Assembly: GCF_000745475.1 (NCBI RefSeq)
Contig: NZ_JQJJ01000008.1
Coordinates: 744,001 to 808,000, forward strand
Length of the DNA stretch: 64,000 nucleotides
DNA from: Allobosea sp. UNC402CLCol
GTDB taxonomy: Bacteria > Pseudomonadota > Alphaproteobacteria > Rhizobiales > Beijerinckiaceae
Direction of reading: 5' to 3'
Shown here: positions 34,833 to 43,872 of the stretch, in pieces
How positions within the stretch are numbered: the first letter of the stretch is position 1
How the letters are laid out: each line of letters starts with the position of its first letter
Position numbers and translations under genes: made by a program
Notes under the pieces: model-generated
Database searches by the model: none
What the model saw: only the letters and a program-made list of their open reading frames with translations
Told to the model about the DNA's origin: nothing

Positions 34833-36179
34833 ATGAAGATCGTGATGGTCGGATCGGGTTATGTCGGCTTGGTATCCGGCGCCTGCTTCGCGGATTTCGG
34901 CCATGAGGTCGTCTGCGTCGACAAGCAGGAGAGCAAGATCGCAGCGCTGAAGCGCGGCGAGATTCCGATCTTCGAACCTGGCCTGACGGAACTGGTGCGC
35001 AGCAACGCCGCCGCTGGCCGGCTGTCCTTCACGACTGACCTCGCCGGCCCCGTGAGCGCAGCGGACGCGGTCTTCATCGCGGTCGGCACCCCCTCCCGCC
35101 GCGGCGACGGTTTCGCGGATCTGTCCTATGTCTATGCCGCCTCCCGCGAGATCGCGCAGGCGCTGGGCCGCTACACGGTGATCGTCACCAAGTCGACGGT
35201 CCCGGTCGGCACCGGCGACGAGGTCGAGCGGATCGTGCGCGAATTGCGGCCGGAAGCCGAGTTCGCCGTGGTCTCGAACCCGGAGTTCCTGCGCGAGGGC
35301 GCCGCGATCGAGGACTTCAAGCGCCCCGACCGCATCGTCATCGGGACCGAGGACGCCCGCGCCCAGCAGGTGATGGCGGATGTCTATCGTCCGCTCTATC
35401 TCAACAGCGCGCCCATTCTGAACACCAGCCGCCGCACCGCCGAGCTGACGAAATACGCCGCCAACGCCTTCCTGGCGACGAAGATCACCTTCATCAACGA
35501 GATGGCGGATCTGTGCGAGCAGGTCGGCGCCAACGTCCAGGACGTGGCGCGGGGCATGGGCCTCGACAACCGCATCGGCGGCAAGTTCCTGCATGCCGGG
35601 CCGGGCTATGGCGGGTCCTGCTTCCCCAAGGATACGCTGGCCCTGATCAAGACGGCTCAGGATTACGGCACCCCTGCGCGCATCGTCGAGACGGTCGCCG
35701 CGGTGAACGAACAGCGCAAGCGCGCCATGGGCCGCAAGGTCGTGGCGGCCTGCGGCGGCTCGGTTCGGGGCAAGACCGTCGCGGTGCTCGGCCTCACCTT
35801 CAAGCCGAACACCGACGACATGCGCGATTCCCCCTCCCTCTCGATCATCACCGCGCTGCAGGACGCAGGCGCGACGATCCGCGCCTTCGATCCCGAAGGC
35901 ATGGAGCAGGCAAAGGCGGTCCTGCCCGGCGCCGTCACCTATTGCGACAATGCTTATGAATGCGTCGAAGATGCCGATGCGGCCGTGATCGTCACCGAAT
36001 GGAACATCTTCAGGGCGCTGGATCTCGATCGGGTCAGGACGCTCATGAGGTCGCCGATCCTGATCGATCTGCGCAACATCTATCGTGGCGAGCAGGTCCG
36101 CGAGAAGGGCTTCGTCTACGCCGATATCGGCCGCGGCATTTCCGACCCGGTCTCCTCCCACGCCATCGACGCAGCCTGA
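34833..36179 (+). CDS. ugd: UDP-glucose 6-dehydrogenase
   Basis: 448 aa. N-terminal NAD site MKIVMVGSGYVGLVSGACFADFG, KSTVPVGTGDEV, a catalytic Cys in YGGSCFPKDTLALIK, and FKPNTDDMRDSPS in the UDP-binding C-terminal domain. Makes UDP-glucuronate from UDP-glucose. ATG 34833 follows TTGGAG; TTG 34821 is in frame but less likely. It is 104 bases before manC on the same strand, so they probably form a polysaccharide-precursor unit. Confidence 0.96.
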   Translation: MKIVMVGSGYVGLVSGACFADFGHEVVCVDKQESKIAALKRGEIPIFEPGLTELVRSNAAAGRLSFTTDLAGPVSAADAVFIAVGTPSRRGDGFADLSYVYAASREIAQALGRYTVIVTKSTVPVGTGDEVERIVRELRPEAEFAVVSNPEFLREGAAIEDFKRPDRIVIGTEDARAQQVMADVYRPLYLNSAPILNTSRRTAELTKYAANAFLATKITFINEMADLCEQVGANVQDVARGMGLDNRIGGKFLHAGPGYGGSCFPKDTLALIKTAQDYGTPARIVETVAAVNEQRKRAMGRKVVAACGGSVRGKTVAVLGLTFKPNTDDMRDSPSLSIITALQDAGATIRAFDPEGMEQAKAVLPGAVTYCDNAYECVEDADAAVIVTEWNIFRALDLDRVRTLMRSPILIDLRNIYRGEQVREKGFVYADIGRGISDPVSSHAIDAA

Positions 36180-36283
36180 TCGAAATCTGAACAGTCTGTA
36201 GGTCCTTGCCGGCATATGGCATGAAACATGCCCCTGCCCTGAGGCCGACGCGGCTAAAACCTGATTTGGAGTCCGATACTCTG

Positions 36284-37702
36284 ATGACCTCCCGCCTCAT
36301 CACCCCCTTGATCATGGCCGGCGGCGCTGGCACGCGGCTGTGGCCGCTGTCGCGAGACTCCATGCCCAAGCAGTTCATCGCATTGCTCGATGATGGGCTT
36401 TCGACCTTCCAGGCGACCTTGCTCAGGGTGAAAGGCGACGGTTTCGCCGATCCCATCGTGGTGACCAACAACGAATTCCGCTTCGTCGTCGCCGAGCAGA
36501 TGCGGGCCGTCGGCGTCGCCGGCGACATCGTGCTGGAGCCCGAACGTCGCGATTCCGCTCCTGCGATCGCCATCGGCGCGCTGCTGGTCTCGCAGAAGGA
36601 CGAGAAGGGCCTTTGCCTTGCGCTCGCCGCCGATCACGTCATCCCCGATGTCGAGGCCTTCCGCCGCGACTGCGAGCGCGCCGCGAGCCTTGCCGCGGAC
36701 GGCCCGATCATGACCTTCGGCATCGTGCCGACCGAGCCTGCCACCGGCTATGGCTATATCGAGCCCGGCAAGCCGCTGAAGAGCGAGGGCGCCAACACCG
36801 TCGCCCGCTTCGTCGAGAAACCCGACGTCGAGACTGCGCTGGGCTATGTCGAGCAGGGCTTCCTCTGGAACAGCGGCAACTTCATCTTCTCGGCCGAGCG
36901 GATGCTTGCAGAGCTCGAGGCTTTCGTGCCCGAGGTGCTGTCCGGCGCAACCCGGGCATTGGCGGCGGCCACCAAGGATCTCGACTTCCTGCGGCTGGAC
37001 CCGAAAGGCTTCGCCGAGGCCACCAAGGTTTCGATCGACTATGCCGTGATGGAGAAGACGCGCCATGCCGGCGTGCTGCGTGCGAGCTTCGGCTGGTCCG
37101 ATGTCGGCAGCTGGGATTCGCTGCAGACGATCCGCCCCCAGGACGAGGCTGGCAATGTGCTGGAAGGCCCGGTCGTCGCCATCGGCACCCGCAACTCGCT
37201 GATCCGCAGCGACGAGATCTTGACGGCGGTCATCGGCCTCGATGATGCCGTGGTCGTCACGACGCGGGACGCCGTCCTGGTCACGACCAAGGCGCGCGCC
37301 GCCGAGGTCAAGGGGCTGGTGGAGCGGTTGAAGAAAGAGGGCCGCCGCGAGGCGACCGAGCATCTGCGCATGTACCGGCCCTGGGGCTGGTATCAGCGTA
37401 TCGACCTCGGCGGCCGCTTCCAGGTGAAGCGCATCAACGTCAAGCCCGGCGGCCTGCTGAGCCTGCAGAAGCACTTCCACCGGGCCGAGCACTGGGTCGT
37501 CGTCTCGGGGACGGCCGAGGTGACGCTGGATGGCACCGTCTCCTACATCCACGAGAACGAATCGATCTACCTGCCGATCGGCTGCACGCACCGCCTGGCC
37601 AACCCCGGCAAGATTCCGCTCGAACTGATCGAGGTTCAGGTCGGCTCCTACACCGGCGAGGACGACATCGTCCGGATCGAGGACATCTACGCACGCGCCT
37701 GA
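36284..37702 (+). CDS. manC: Mannose-1-phosphate guanylyltransferase / mannose-6-phosphate isomerase
   Basis: 472 aa bifunctional type II enzyme. N-terminal nucleotidyltransferase PLIMAGGAGTRLWPLSRDSMPKQF, then FVEKPDVETA; the C-terminal cupin has RPWGWYQRIDLGGRFQVKRI, LLSLQKHFHRAEHWVVVSGTAEV and YLPIGCTHRLANPG, the metal-binding isomerase half. Makes GDP-mannose. ATG 36284 has TTTGGAG just upstream and fits the family; an earlier in-frame start at 36206 is not conserved. It works with the phosphomannomutase-like gene at 38171. Confidence 0.95.
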   Translation: MTSRLITPLIMAGGAGTRLWPLSRDSMPKQFIALLDDGLSTFQATLLRVKGDGFADPIVVTNNEFRFVVAEQMRAVGVAGDIVLEPERRDSAPAIAIGALLVSQKDEKGLCLALAADHVIPDVEAFRRDCERAASLAADGPIMTFGIVPTEPATGYGYIEPGKPLKSEGANTVARFVEKPDVETALGYVEQGFLWNSGNFIFSAERMLAELEAFVPEVLSGATRALAAATKDLDFLRLDPKGFAEATKVSIDYAVMEKTRHAGVLRASFGWSDVGSWDSLQTIRPQDEAGNVLEGPVVAIGTRNSLIRSDEILTAVIGLDDAVVVTTRDAVLVTTKARAAEVKGLVERLKKEGRREATEHLRMYRPWGWYQRIDLGGRFQVKRINVKPGGLLSLQKHFHRAEHWVVVSGTAEVTLDGTVSYIHENESIYLPIGCTHRLANPGKIPLELIEVQVGSYTGEDDIVRIEDIYARA

Positions 37703-37803
37703 GCAAGACGCGCCGGAGCGCCACCACCGCGACGTTGTCGCCCGCCTTCAAGCGCGTGCGACGCAAGCCTTTCCGTCGCCGCGATGCGCTAGCGACGGAC
37801 GAC

Positions 37804-37893
37804 TCAGTCGTGCCAACCCAGCTCCGGAGCGGAATCGGCGAGCTGCAGGAAGATCGCCAGGCAACCCAACCAAATCGTCGCGATCGTGAGCAT
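37804..37893 (-). CDS. Tiny single-pass membrane peptide, copy B
   Basis: 29 aa from ATG 37893 with AGGGAG nine bases upstream. LTIATIWLGCLAIFLQLADSAPELGWHD contains one hydrophobic helix followed by an acidic-aromatic tail. It matches copy A at 34527-34613 in WLGC-AIFL-LA--AP. It lies 101 bases after manC on the opposite strand and before the phosphomannomutase-like gene. No family recognised; a role in envelope or polysaccharide assembly is inferred only from position. Confidence 0.6.
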   Translation of the reverse strand: MLTIATIWLGCLAIFLQLADSAPELGWHD

Positions 37894-38170
37894 CGATGCC
37901 GTCTCCCTGGCAGCAGGCGCGATATCTGCCGCGCCACGATGTTCTGCACGATCAGGCCCTAAAGCCGGGTGAATCGATATTTCAATTTTAACGGACCTCT
38001 CCGAGGCCCTGTAGCAGCCATTGCGGCGCCGAGGCGTACGGCGAATGTCTTAAGGCCGGAACCGCTCTAGCCCTTGTTCCGTGGCATTTTCTTCACCCGA
38101 ACCGGTATCCTCCCCACTCGAAGATGCTCTACCCTGCAGCCGCGAACCGCGAGATCTTGGTATCCTGTCC
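37894..38170. other. Intergenic region before the phosphomannomutase-like gene
   Basis: 277 bases. No family-like reading frame; an open frame from 38081 in frame with the next gene is not conserved in its first 30 codons. It should carry the promoter of the phosphomannomutase-like gene and of copy B of the tiny peptide; I cannot place them. Confidence 0.35.
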
Positions 38171-39592
38171 ATGACCAGCCTGAAATTCGGAACCTCCGGC
38201 CTGCGCGGCCTGGTGAGCGAGCTCATCGGCTTGCCGGCTTACAGCCATGTCCGCGCCTTCTGCGCCATGATCCGCGAGGACGATGCGGCGGGGCCCGCGG
38301 GCGAGGTCCTGATCGGGCGGGATCTGCGCTCGTCGAGCCCGCTCATCGCCGCCCAATGCGCGCAGGCCGTTTCCGACGCCGGCCTGGTTCCGGTCGATTG
38401 CGGCGCCCTGCCGACCCCGGCCTTGGCGCTCGCCGCCATCCAGCGCCGCGCCCCCGCCATCATGGTGACGGGCAGCCATATCCCGGACGATCGCAACGGG
38501 CTGAAGTTCTATCGCGCCGCCGGTGAGATCGACAAAGCCGACGAGGGACGCATCCTGGACTGGCAGGCCCGCCTCGCCCTCTCCTCCGTGCCCGAAGCAA
38601 CAGTGGCGACGGACACATATGAAGCGCTGGCGGCCTACAAGGCGCGCTATCTCGACTTCTTCGGGCCCTCACCGCTGGGCGGCATGGTCGTCGGCGTCTA
38701 TCAGCACTCTTCCGTCGGCCGCGACGTCATCTGCGACGTGCTTGCGGGGCTCGGCGCCACGCCCGTTCCGCTCGGGCGCAGCGAGCACTTCATCCCGGTC
38801 GATACCGAAGCGCTGCGGCCGGAGGACGAGGAGCTCGCGCGTCGATGGGCGGGCGAGCGGGCGCTCGATGCGATCGTCTCGACCGATGGCGATGCGGACC
38901 GGCCGCTCGTCGCCGATGAGAACGGCCGCTTCCTGCGCGGCGATCTCGTCGGAGCCCTGACCGCGCGCTTCCTCGGCGCCGATGCGATCGTCACGCCGGT
39001 CACCTCCAACTCGGCGCTCGACCGTCCCGGCCTGTTCGACAAGGTCGTCCGCACCCGCGTTGGCTCGCCCTATGTCATCGCCGGCATGGAGCAGGCCAGG
39101 GCCGAGGGTGCCACGACGATCGTCGGCTTCGAAGCCAATGGCGGCGTGCTGCTCGGCTCGGATGTCGAGCGTGACGGCCGCCGCCTGCCCGCCCTGCCGA
39201 CGCGCGACGCCATGCTGCCCATCCTGGCGACGCTCGCGCTCGCCCGGCAATCCGGCCAGGCCCTGAGCGCCATCGCGGCGGAGGCCCGCTTTGCCATCGC
39301 CCTGTCGAACCGCCTGCAGGAGATTCCGCAGGACAGGACCGCGGCGCTCATCGCAAGGCTCGACGCGGAGGATCCCGCCTTCCGCGATGCGGCCTTTGCG
39401 AGCCGCGGCGGTGTCGCGGCGCGCGACCGCCGCGATGGCCTGCGCCTGACGCTGGGCAATGGTGCCACGGCTCATTTCCGCGCTTCCGGCAACGCGCCCG
39501 AGCTGCGCGTCTATGTCGAGGCGCCGACGCAGGAGGCCGCCGAGGCGCTCCTCGCCGAAAACCTCGCCTTCGCGGCGGCACAGACCCGCTGA
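38171..39592 (+). CDS. Phosphomannomutase-like phosphohexomutase
   Basis: 473 aa. LKFGTSGLRGLV at the start, the active-site loop VTGSHIPDDRNGLKFYR, a metal loop TDGDADRPLVADE (usual DGDGDR has Ala for one Gly), and the terminal RASGNAPELRVYVEAP phosphate-binding site. It converts mannose 6-phosphate to mannose 1-phosphate, or glucosamine/glucose analogues; the subgroup cannot be fixed. ATG 38171 is the family start. Near manC, it would complete the GDP-mannose route. Confidence 0.85.
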   Translation: MTSLKFGTSGLRGLVSELIGLPAYSHVRAFCAMIREDDAAGPAGEVLIGRDLRSSSPLIAAQCAQAVSDAGLVPVDCGALPTPALALAAIQRRAPAIMVTGSHIPDDRNGLKFYRAAGEIDKADEGRILDWQARLALSSVPEATVATDTYEALAAYKARYLDFFGPSPLGGMVVGVYQHSSVGRDVICDVLAGLGATPVPLGRSEHFIPVDTEALRPEDEELARRWAGERALDAIVSTDGDADRPLVADENGRFLRGDLVGALTARFLGADAIVTPVTSNSALDRPGLFDKVVRTRVGSPYVIAGMEQARAEGATTIVGFEANGGVLLGSDVERDGRRLPALPTRDAMLPILATLALARQSGQALSAIAAEARFAIALSNRLQEIPQDRTAALIARLDAEDPAFRDAAFASRGGVAARDRRDGLRLTLGNGATAHFRASGNAPELRVYVEAPTQEAAEALLAENLAFAAAQTR

Positions 39593-39614
39593 CAGCAAGG
39601 CGGCGGGCGCCGCC

Positions 39615-40586
39615 TCACTCGATCTTCACATTCGCCTTCTGCGCGACCTCGGCCCAGCGCGTCGTCTCCGCGGCGATATGGGCGGCGAATGCGTCCTGCG
39701 ATGACCCGACCGGATCGACGCCGAGCTTCCTGAGCTGCTCGATCACCGCCGGCTCCTTCATGATCGCCTGCGTCTCCGCCGAGAGCTTCGCGACGATCTC
39801 CTTCGGCACGCCGGCGGGCGCGAAGAAACCGTGCCAGGAACTGGCGTCGTAACCCGGAATGAACTCGGCCAGCGCCGGCAGATCCTTGGCCACTTCGAGT
39901 CGCTTCGGCGTCGCCGTCGCCAGGGCCCGGATCTTGCCCTCCTGCACATGCGGCCAGGCGATGGTGATGTTGTCGAAGCTGACCTGGATCTGGCCGGAGA
40001 GCAGGTCCTGCGTCACCTGCCCGCTCGAGCGATAGGGCACATGGGCCATGTCGGTACCGGTCGCCACCTTGAACATCTCCGCCGCCATATGGGTCGAGGT
40101 GCCGGCGCCCGAGGAGCCGAAGGAGTACTTGCCCGGATTCTTCTTCAGCAGGTCGATCAGTTCCGGCACGCTCTTCGCCGGCAGGTCGATATTGACCATC
40201 AGGATGTTGGGAACACTCGCGACCTGCGAGATCGGCGCGAAATCCTTGACATGGTCGAAAGGCAGCCTGGAATAAACAGCCGGATTGATCGCATGGGTCG
40301 AGACTGTGCCCATCGTCAGCGTGTAGCCGTCCGCCGGAGCCCGCGCCACGGCGGCGACGCCGGTATTGCCGCCCGCCCCGGCCCTGTTCTCGACGATGAA
40401 CCTGCCGCCGAGGCGTGCGCCGAGCCGGTCGGCGAGGATGCGCCCGAGCATGTCGGTGGTGCCGCCGGCCGCAAAGGGCACGACGATGGTGACGACCCTG
40501 CTGCCGGGATACTCGCCCTGCGCGAAAGCGGGCCCGGCCGCGGCAAGGCAAGCCGCGGCGATGATGGTTCTGCGGGTGATGCTCAT
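39615..40586 (-). CDS. Bug/TctC-type tripartite tricarboxylate transporter substrate-binding protein
   Basis: 323 aa from ATG 40586; GGGAGGA at good distance upstream decides this start over ATG 40595. SITRRTIIAAACLAAAGPAFA is a twin-arginine-style leader. The mature domain has VTIVVPFAAGGTTDMLGRILADRLG, FIVENRAGAGGNTG and HVPYRSSGQVTQDLLSGQI, typical of the Bug family that binds carboxylates. No TctA/TctB membrane genes are nearby, so it may be an orphan receptor. It is divergent from gntR, with a strong palindrome between. Confidence 0.92.
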   Translation of the reverse strand: MSITRRTIIAAACLAAAGPAFAQGEYPGSRVVTIVVPFAAGGTTDMLGRILADRLGARLGGRFIVENRAGAGGNTGVAAVARAPADGYTLTMGTVSTHAINPAVYSRLPFDHVKDFAPISQVASVPNILMVNIDLPAKSVPELIDLLKKNPGKYSFGSSGAGTSTHMAAEMFKVATGTDMAHVPYRSSGQVTQDLLSGQIQVSFDNITIAWPHVQEGKIRALATATPKRLEVAKDLPALAEFIPGYDASSWHGFFAPAGVPKEIVAKLSAETQAIMKEPAVIEQLRKLGVDPVGSSQDAFAAHIAAETTRWAEVAQKANVKIE

Positions 40587-40676
40587 CGGTTTCATTCCTC
40601 CCTGATGCGGAGAATCCGCCTTGCGCCTCGTGAGCGGGCGCTTGCGCCAAGGGATAACACAGGGCTGCGGATTTGA

Positions 40677-40694
40677 AATCTGAAATTTCAGATT
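40677..40694. promoter_or_regulatory. 18-bp palindromic operator candidate
   Basis: AATCTGAAATTTCAGATT is a perfect palindrome between the divergent TctC-type gene and gntR, 83-109 bases from either start. The GntR/FadR-family product of the next gene is the likely binder and autoregulator. Confidence 0.7.
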
Positions 40695-40785
40695 GCCGTG
40701 CCAACCGGATTATGCTGTTTGATCAACGATGCCGCCCTGGGGAATCGGCAGCGGCTTCCCCATTTCCGCCGCGCCGGAAGAGTGA

Positions 40786-41487
40786 ATGTTGCAGCCCGCC
40801 GTCGAACCCGTTGCGCCCGACCTGCTGCGTTCCCTGCGCGAGCATGTCCATGAGCGCCTGCGCCGGGCCATCGTCGCCGGGCGTTTCCGCAATGGCGAGC
40901 GGCTGAATGAGCGCCATCTCGCCGAGATGCTCGGCGTCAGCACCACCCCCGTGAAAGACGCGATCCGCAAGCTCGAGAGCGAGGGGCTGGTGCGGACCGA
41001 GGCGCGGCGCGGCGTCTTCGTCGAGTTCTCCGCCCGGCAAGCGCTGGAGATGGCGCTCGGACGCGCCGCACTCGAAAGCGTCATGGCCCATATCGCCGCC
41101 AACCGCCTGACCGAAGCCGGCGGACGCGAGCTCTCCCGATTGATCGCGGAGATGGAGCAGGCGACGGAGCATGGCGAGCTGGAGGATCTCGTCGCGCTCA
41201 ACGGCGCCTATCATCAGGCGATCCACCGCATCTCGGGCTGCACCTATCTGGAGCGCCGCCTCGACGGGCAGCGGATGTACGACCATGCCCAGCGCATCGC
41301 GCTTCATTCGGAGCTGGCGGAGCGCCGCCGGGGTTTCGCGGAGCATCGCGGCATCTGCGAGGCGCTGCTGGCGCGCGATCCCGCGCTCGCCGAACGCAGG
41401 ATGCGCCAACACATCGTCCGTTCGGGGAAAGCCCATGTGCGGCTCGTCTTCGGCGCGGATGCGGAGGGACTGGACTATGACGAATGA
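40786..41487 (+). CDS. GntR-family regulator (FCD/FadR subgroup)
   Basis: 233 aa. N-terminal winged helix HVHERLRRAIVAGRFRNGERLNERHLAEMLGVSTTPVKDAIRKLESEGLVRTEARRGVFV, then an all-helical FCD effector domain with metal-binding-like residues in LVALNGAYHQAIHRISG and MRQHIVRSGK. It overlaps the DapA-like gene by 11 bases, so the two are coupled. It probably controls the divergent TctC-type gene and itself through the 18-bp palindrome. Confidence 0.92.
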   Translation: MLQPAVEPVAPDLLRSLREHVHERLRRAIVAGRFRNGERLNERHLAEMLGVSTTPVKDAIRKLESEGLVRTEARRGVFVEFSARQALEMALGRAALESVMAHIAANRLTEAGGRELSRLIAEMEQATEHGELEDLVALNGAYHQAIHRISGCTYLERRLDGQRMYDHAQRIALHSELAERRRGFAEHRGICEALLARDPALAERRMRQHIVRSGKAHVRLVFGADAEGLDYDE

Positions 41488-42394
41488 CAAGGTGCGTCGC
41501 GCACTGCGCGGCATTTCCGGCGTCCATGTCACCGCCTGGAAGGCGGATGGCGAGGCCGACTGGGCGCTGACGGGCGGGATCGTGCGCGGAATCGCCGAGG
41601 CCGGCATCCACAACATCGTCTCGGCCGGCAACACCGGCGAATTCTACCCGATGACGACGGCGGAGGTGGAACGCTCCCACGCCGTCGCGGCCGAAGCCGC
41701 CGCCGGCAGGGCGCTCGTCACGGCCGGCATCGGGCGGTCTTTGCGCGAAGCTGTCGCGACCGGCAGGCTCGCGGCCAGGGCCGGCTGCGACGCGGCGATG
41801 GTGCATCACCCGCTCGACCCCTTCGCCGCGCCGCAATCCCAGGCCGACTACATCCTCGCCATCGCCGAGGCGCTGACGATCCCGCTCGTCGCCTATATCC
41901 GCTCCGACGCCATCGGCGTGACCGACCTGATCCGCGTCGCGACCCATCCCAATGTCGCGGGCGTGAAATTCGCCTCCACCAACATGATGCTGCTGGCCGA
42001 TTGCGTGCGCGAGACGCAAGGCACTTCCGCCAATTGGATCTGCGGTCTCGCCGAGGGCTGGGCCGCGCCCTTCCATGCGCTGGGCGCGCGCGGCTTCACC
42101 TCGGGGCTCGTCAATGTCGTCCCCGCGCGCTCGCTCGCCGTCTGGCGCGCGCTGGAAGCGGGCGACTACGACGCCGCGCGCCGCGAGGTCGACGCCATCG
42201 CCGGCTTCGAGAAGCTGCGCACCAAATACGGCAACGGCGCCAATGTCACCGTGGTGAAGGAAGCGCTGGGACTGCTCGGCATCGATGTCGGCCCGGTCCG
42301 CCTGCCCGGCCTGCCGGAACTCAACGCGGCCGAGCGGGCGGAACTGCGCGCCATCGTGTCGGGTTGGGGGGCTGCGAAAGCTGCGGCGGAGTAG
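41477..42394 (+). CDS. Dihydrodipicolinate synthase (DapA)-family aldolase/dehydratase
   Basis: 305 aa TIM barrel. NTGEFYPMTTAEVERSH replaces the usual GTTGE-type substrate loop, PLVAYIRSDAIG has the catalytic Tyr and VAGVKFAST carries the Schiff-base Lys. The lack of the DapA GTTGE threonine pair makes lysine synthesis unlikely; a sugar-acid or keto-acid aldolase/dehydratase fits the GntR and TctC-type neighbours. Start at ATG 41477 overlaps the gntR stop. Confidence 0.85.
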   Translation: MTNDKVRRALRGISGVHVTAWKADGEADWALTGGIVRGIAEAGIHNIVSAGNTGEFYPMTTAEVERSHAVAAEAAAGRALVTAGIGRSLREAVATGRLAARAGCDAAMVHHPLDPFAAPQSQADYILAIAEALTIPLVAYIRSDAIGVTDLIRVATHPNVAGVKFASTNMMLLADCVRETQGTSANWICGLAEGWAAPFHALGARGFTSGLVNVVPARSLAVWRALEAGDYDAARREVDAIAGFEKLRTKYGNGANVTVVKEALGLLGIDVGPVRLPGLPELNAAERAELRAIVSGWGAAKAAAE

Positions 42395-42400
42395 CCGGCC

Positions 42401-43795
42401 TCACAGCTCCGCGTCGAAGGCGATCGTGTCGAAGGCCGCCCGCACCCGGCCCTGCGCCTGCGCCGTGACATAGGCCTGGGCCCATTCCGGCGACGAAGCG
42501 ACGATGCCGCGGTCGGAGCCCTGCACGTTGATGTCCTGCGAGATGCCATAGCTCACCGTCGGCGTCGTCCGCATCGGCACGGGCAGCGGCAGCATCTGGC
42601 GTGCAGCGGCGCCGGCCGCCTGATAGGCGTCGATCAGCACCGTCCCGCCCGGCCGCCAGTGATAGCGCCGGCAGAGCTGCTGTTCGGCGCCGATCGGACG
42701 CGGCGACCAATGGGTCGCGATGCGGCCGATCTCCAGCTTGACGCGCGCGAAGCTCACCGCCCCGGCCACTGGCGCCAGGCTCACCACGAGCGGGCCGCTA
42801 TCCCCCGGTACAGGCGTCAGCACGACGAAGCGCCGCCCGGCCCCGGCGCTGATCGTACCGGACTGGCTGCCGACCCTGACGCTGAGATCGCCGCCGCTCA
42901 GCCCCTCCACCGAAACCGCGAGCGTCATGCCCGCGAAGGACGAAATCCCCCACGCCGCCAGCTCGACCGGTTGCAGGATCGCGCCCGTATTCAAACTCAC
43001 CGTGAAGCCGCTGAGCGACAGGTTCGCTCCGCTGGCACCCGCCTTCCAGCGGTCGAAGCCATAGGCGCCCGCCGCCAGCGCCCCGCCGGCAAAGCCGCGC
43101 TGATTGATCTGGATGTCGCCATTGATCAGCAGGTTCTGCCCTGCCGCCCAGGGCGAGCCCGGCAGCGCGACCCCTCCGCCGGCCCGGTCGATGGCGAGCG
43201 CATCGTGCCAGGCCGAGCCATCGGGGCTGACCTTGACCCGGAAATCGTCGTCGCCCGCGAGGCCGAACTCCGCCCTCCCCGACCAGTTGGACTGAAACAG
43301 CACGCTCGCCGTCGCCCCGGCATTCGCCTTGTTGAGCTTGAGCCGATGGTCGCCGCCGGCATGGTTGAACAGGCTCGCCTCCGACGACACCACCAGCCGG
43401 TTGCTGTCGTCGGCCGTGGCGTTGACGCCCCATTTCTCGGCGCCAAGGCCGCTGAGCGGGCTGGCCCTGCGCCATTCCGTGCCCGTCCAGAGAGTGTGCT
43501 CGGCCTCGTCGGCGATCCAGGCCTGCCAGCCGACTCGCGGCGTGAGGAAGATCCAGCCGCCATCCTCGAACAACGCCACCTGACCCGCACGCCCGGCAAA
43601 GATGCCGGTGCCGCCGGCCGGCACGATATAGGCCGACAATTCGCTCGGGCTGCCTGGCGGCGCGGACTGGCTGCGGCTGTCGACGACCAGATGGATCAGG
43701 GCGTCGAGGCGCATCAGCGCATCGTTGTGCGTGACATGTTTCTGCGCCTGGCCGGCGGCAAGCAGCGGCAGCGAGAGACGGGGCGTGACGATCAT
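42401..43795 (-). CDS. DUF2793 phage/GTA-like protein, orphan
   Basis: 464 aa. The N-terminus TPRLSLPLLAAGQAQKHVTHNDALMRLDALIHLVV is the DUF2793 domain, which is found in alphaproteobacterial phage and gene-transfer-agent clusters. Further on there is a Gly-rich region (INGDIQINQRGFAGGALAAGAYGFDRW) like phage tail-fibre-type carbohydrate-binding parts. No other phage or GTA gene lies within the window. ATG 43795 is the family start; an open frame runs to 43993 but is not conserved. Ends six bases from the convergent DapA-like gene. Confidence 0.8.
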   Translation of the reverse strand: MIVTPRLSLPLLAAGQAQKHVTHNDALMRLDALIHLVVDSRSQSAPPGSPSELSAYIVPAGGTGIFAGRAGQVALFEDGGWIFLTPRVGWQAWIADEAEHTLWTGTEWRRASPLSGLGAEKWGVNATADDSNRLVVSSEASLFNHAGGDHRLKLNKANAGATASVLFQSNWSGRAEFGLAGDDDFRVKVSPDGSAWHDALAIDRAGGGVALPGSPWAAGQNLLINGDIQINQRGFAGGALAAGAYGFDRWKAGASGANLSLSGFTVSLNTGAILQPVELAAWGISSFAGMTLAVSVEGLSGGDLSVRVGSQSGTISAGAGRRFVVLTPVPGDSGPLVVSLAPVAGAVSFARVKLEIGRIATHWSPRPIGAEQQLCRRYHWRPGGTVLIDAYQAAGAAARQMLPLPVPMRTTPTVSYGISQDINVQGSDRGIVASSPEWAQAYVTAQAQGRVRAAFDTIAFDAEL

Positions 43796-43872
43796 GGGGC
43801 CTCGCGGGATCGGACGATGCGAGGCTGGATGATGCAGGCGCCCGAAGCGCCGGGGATAAGTTCCGGTACGGG

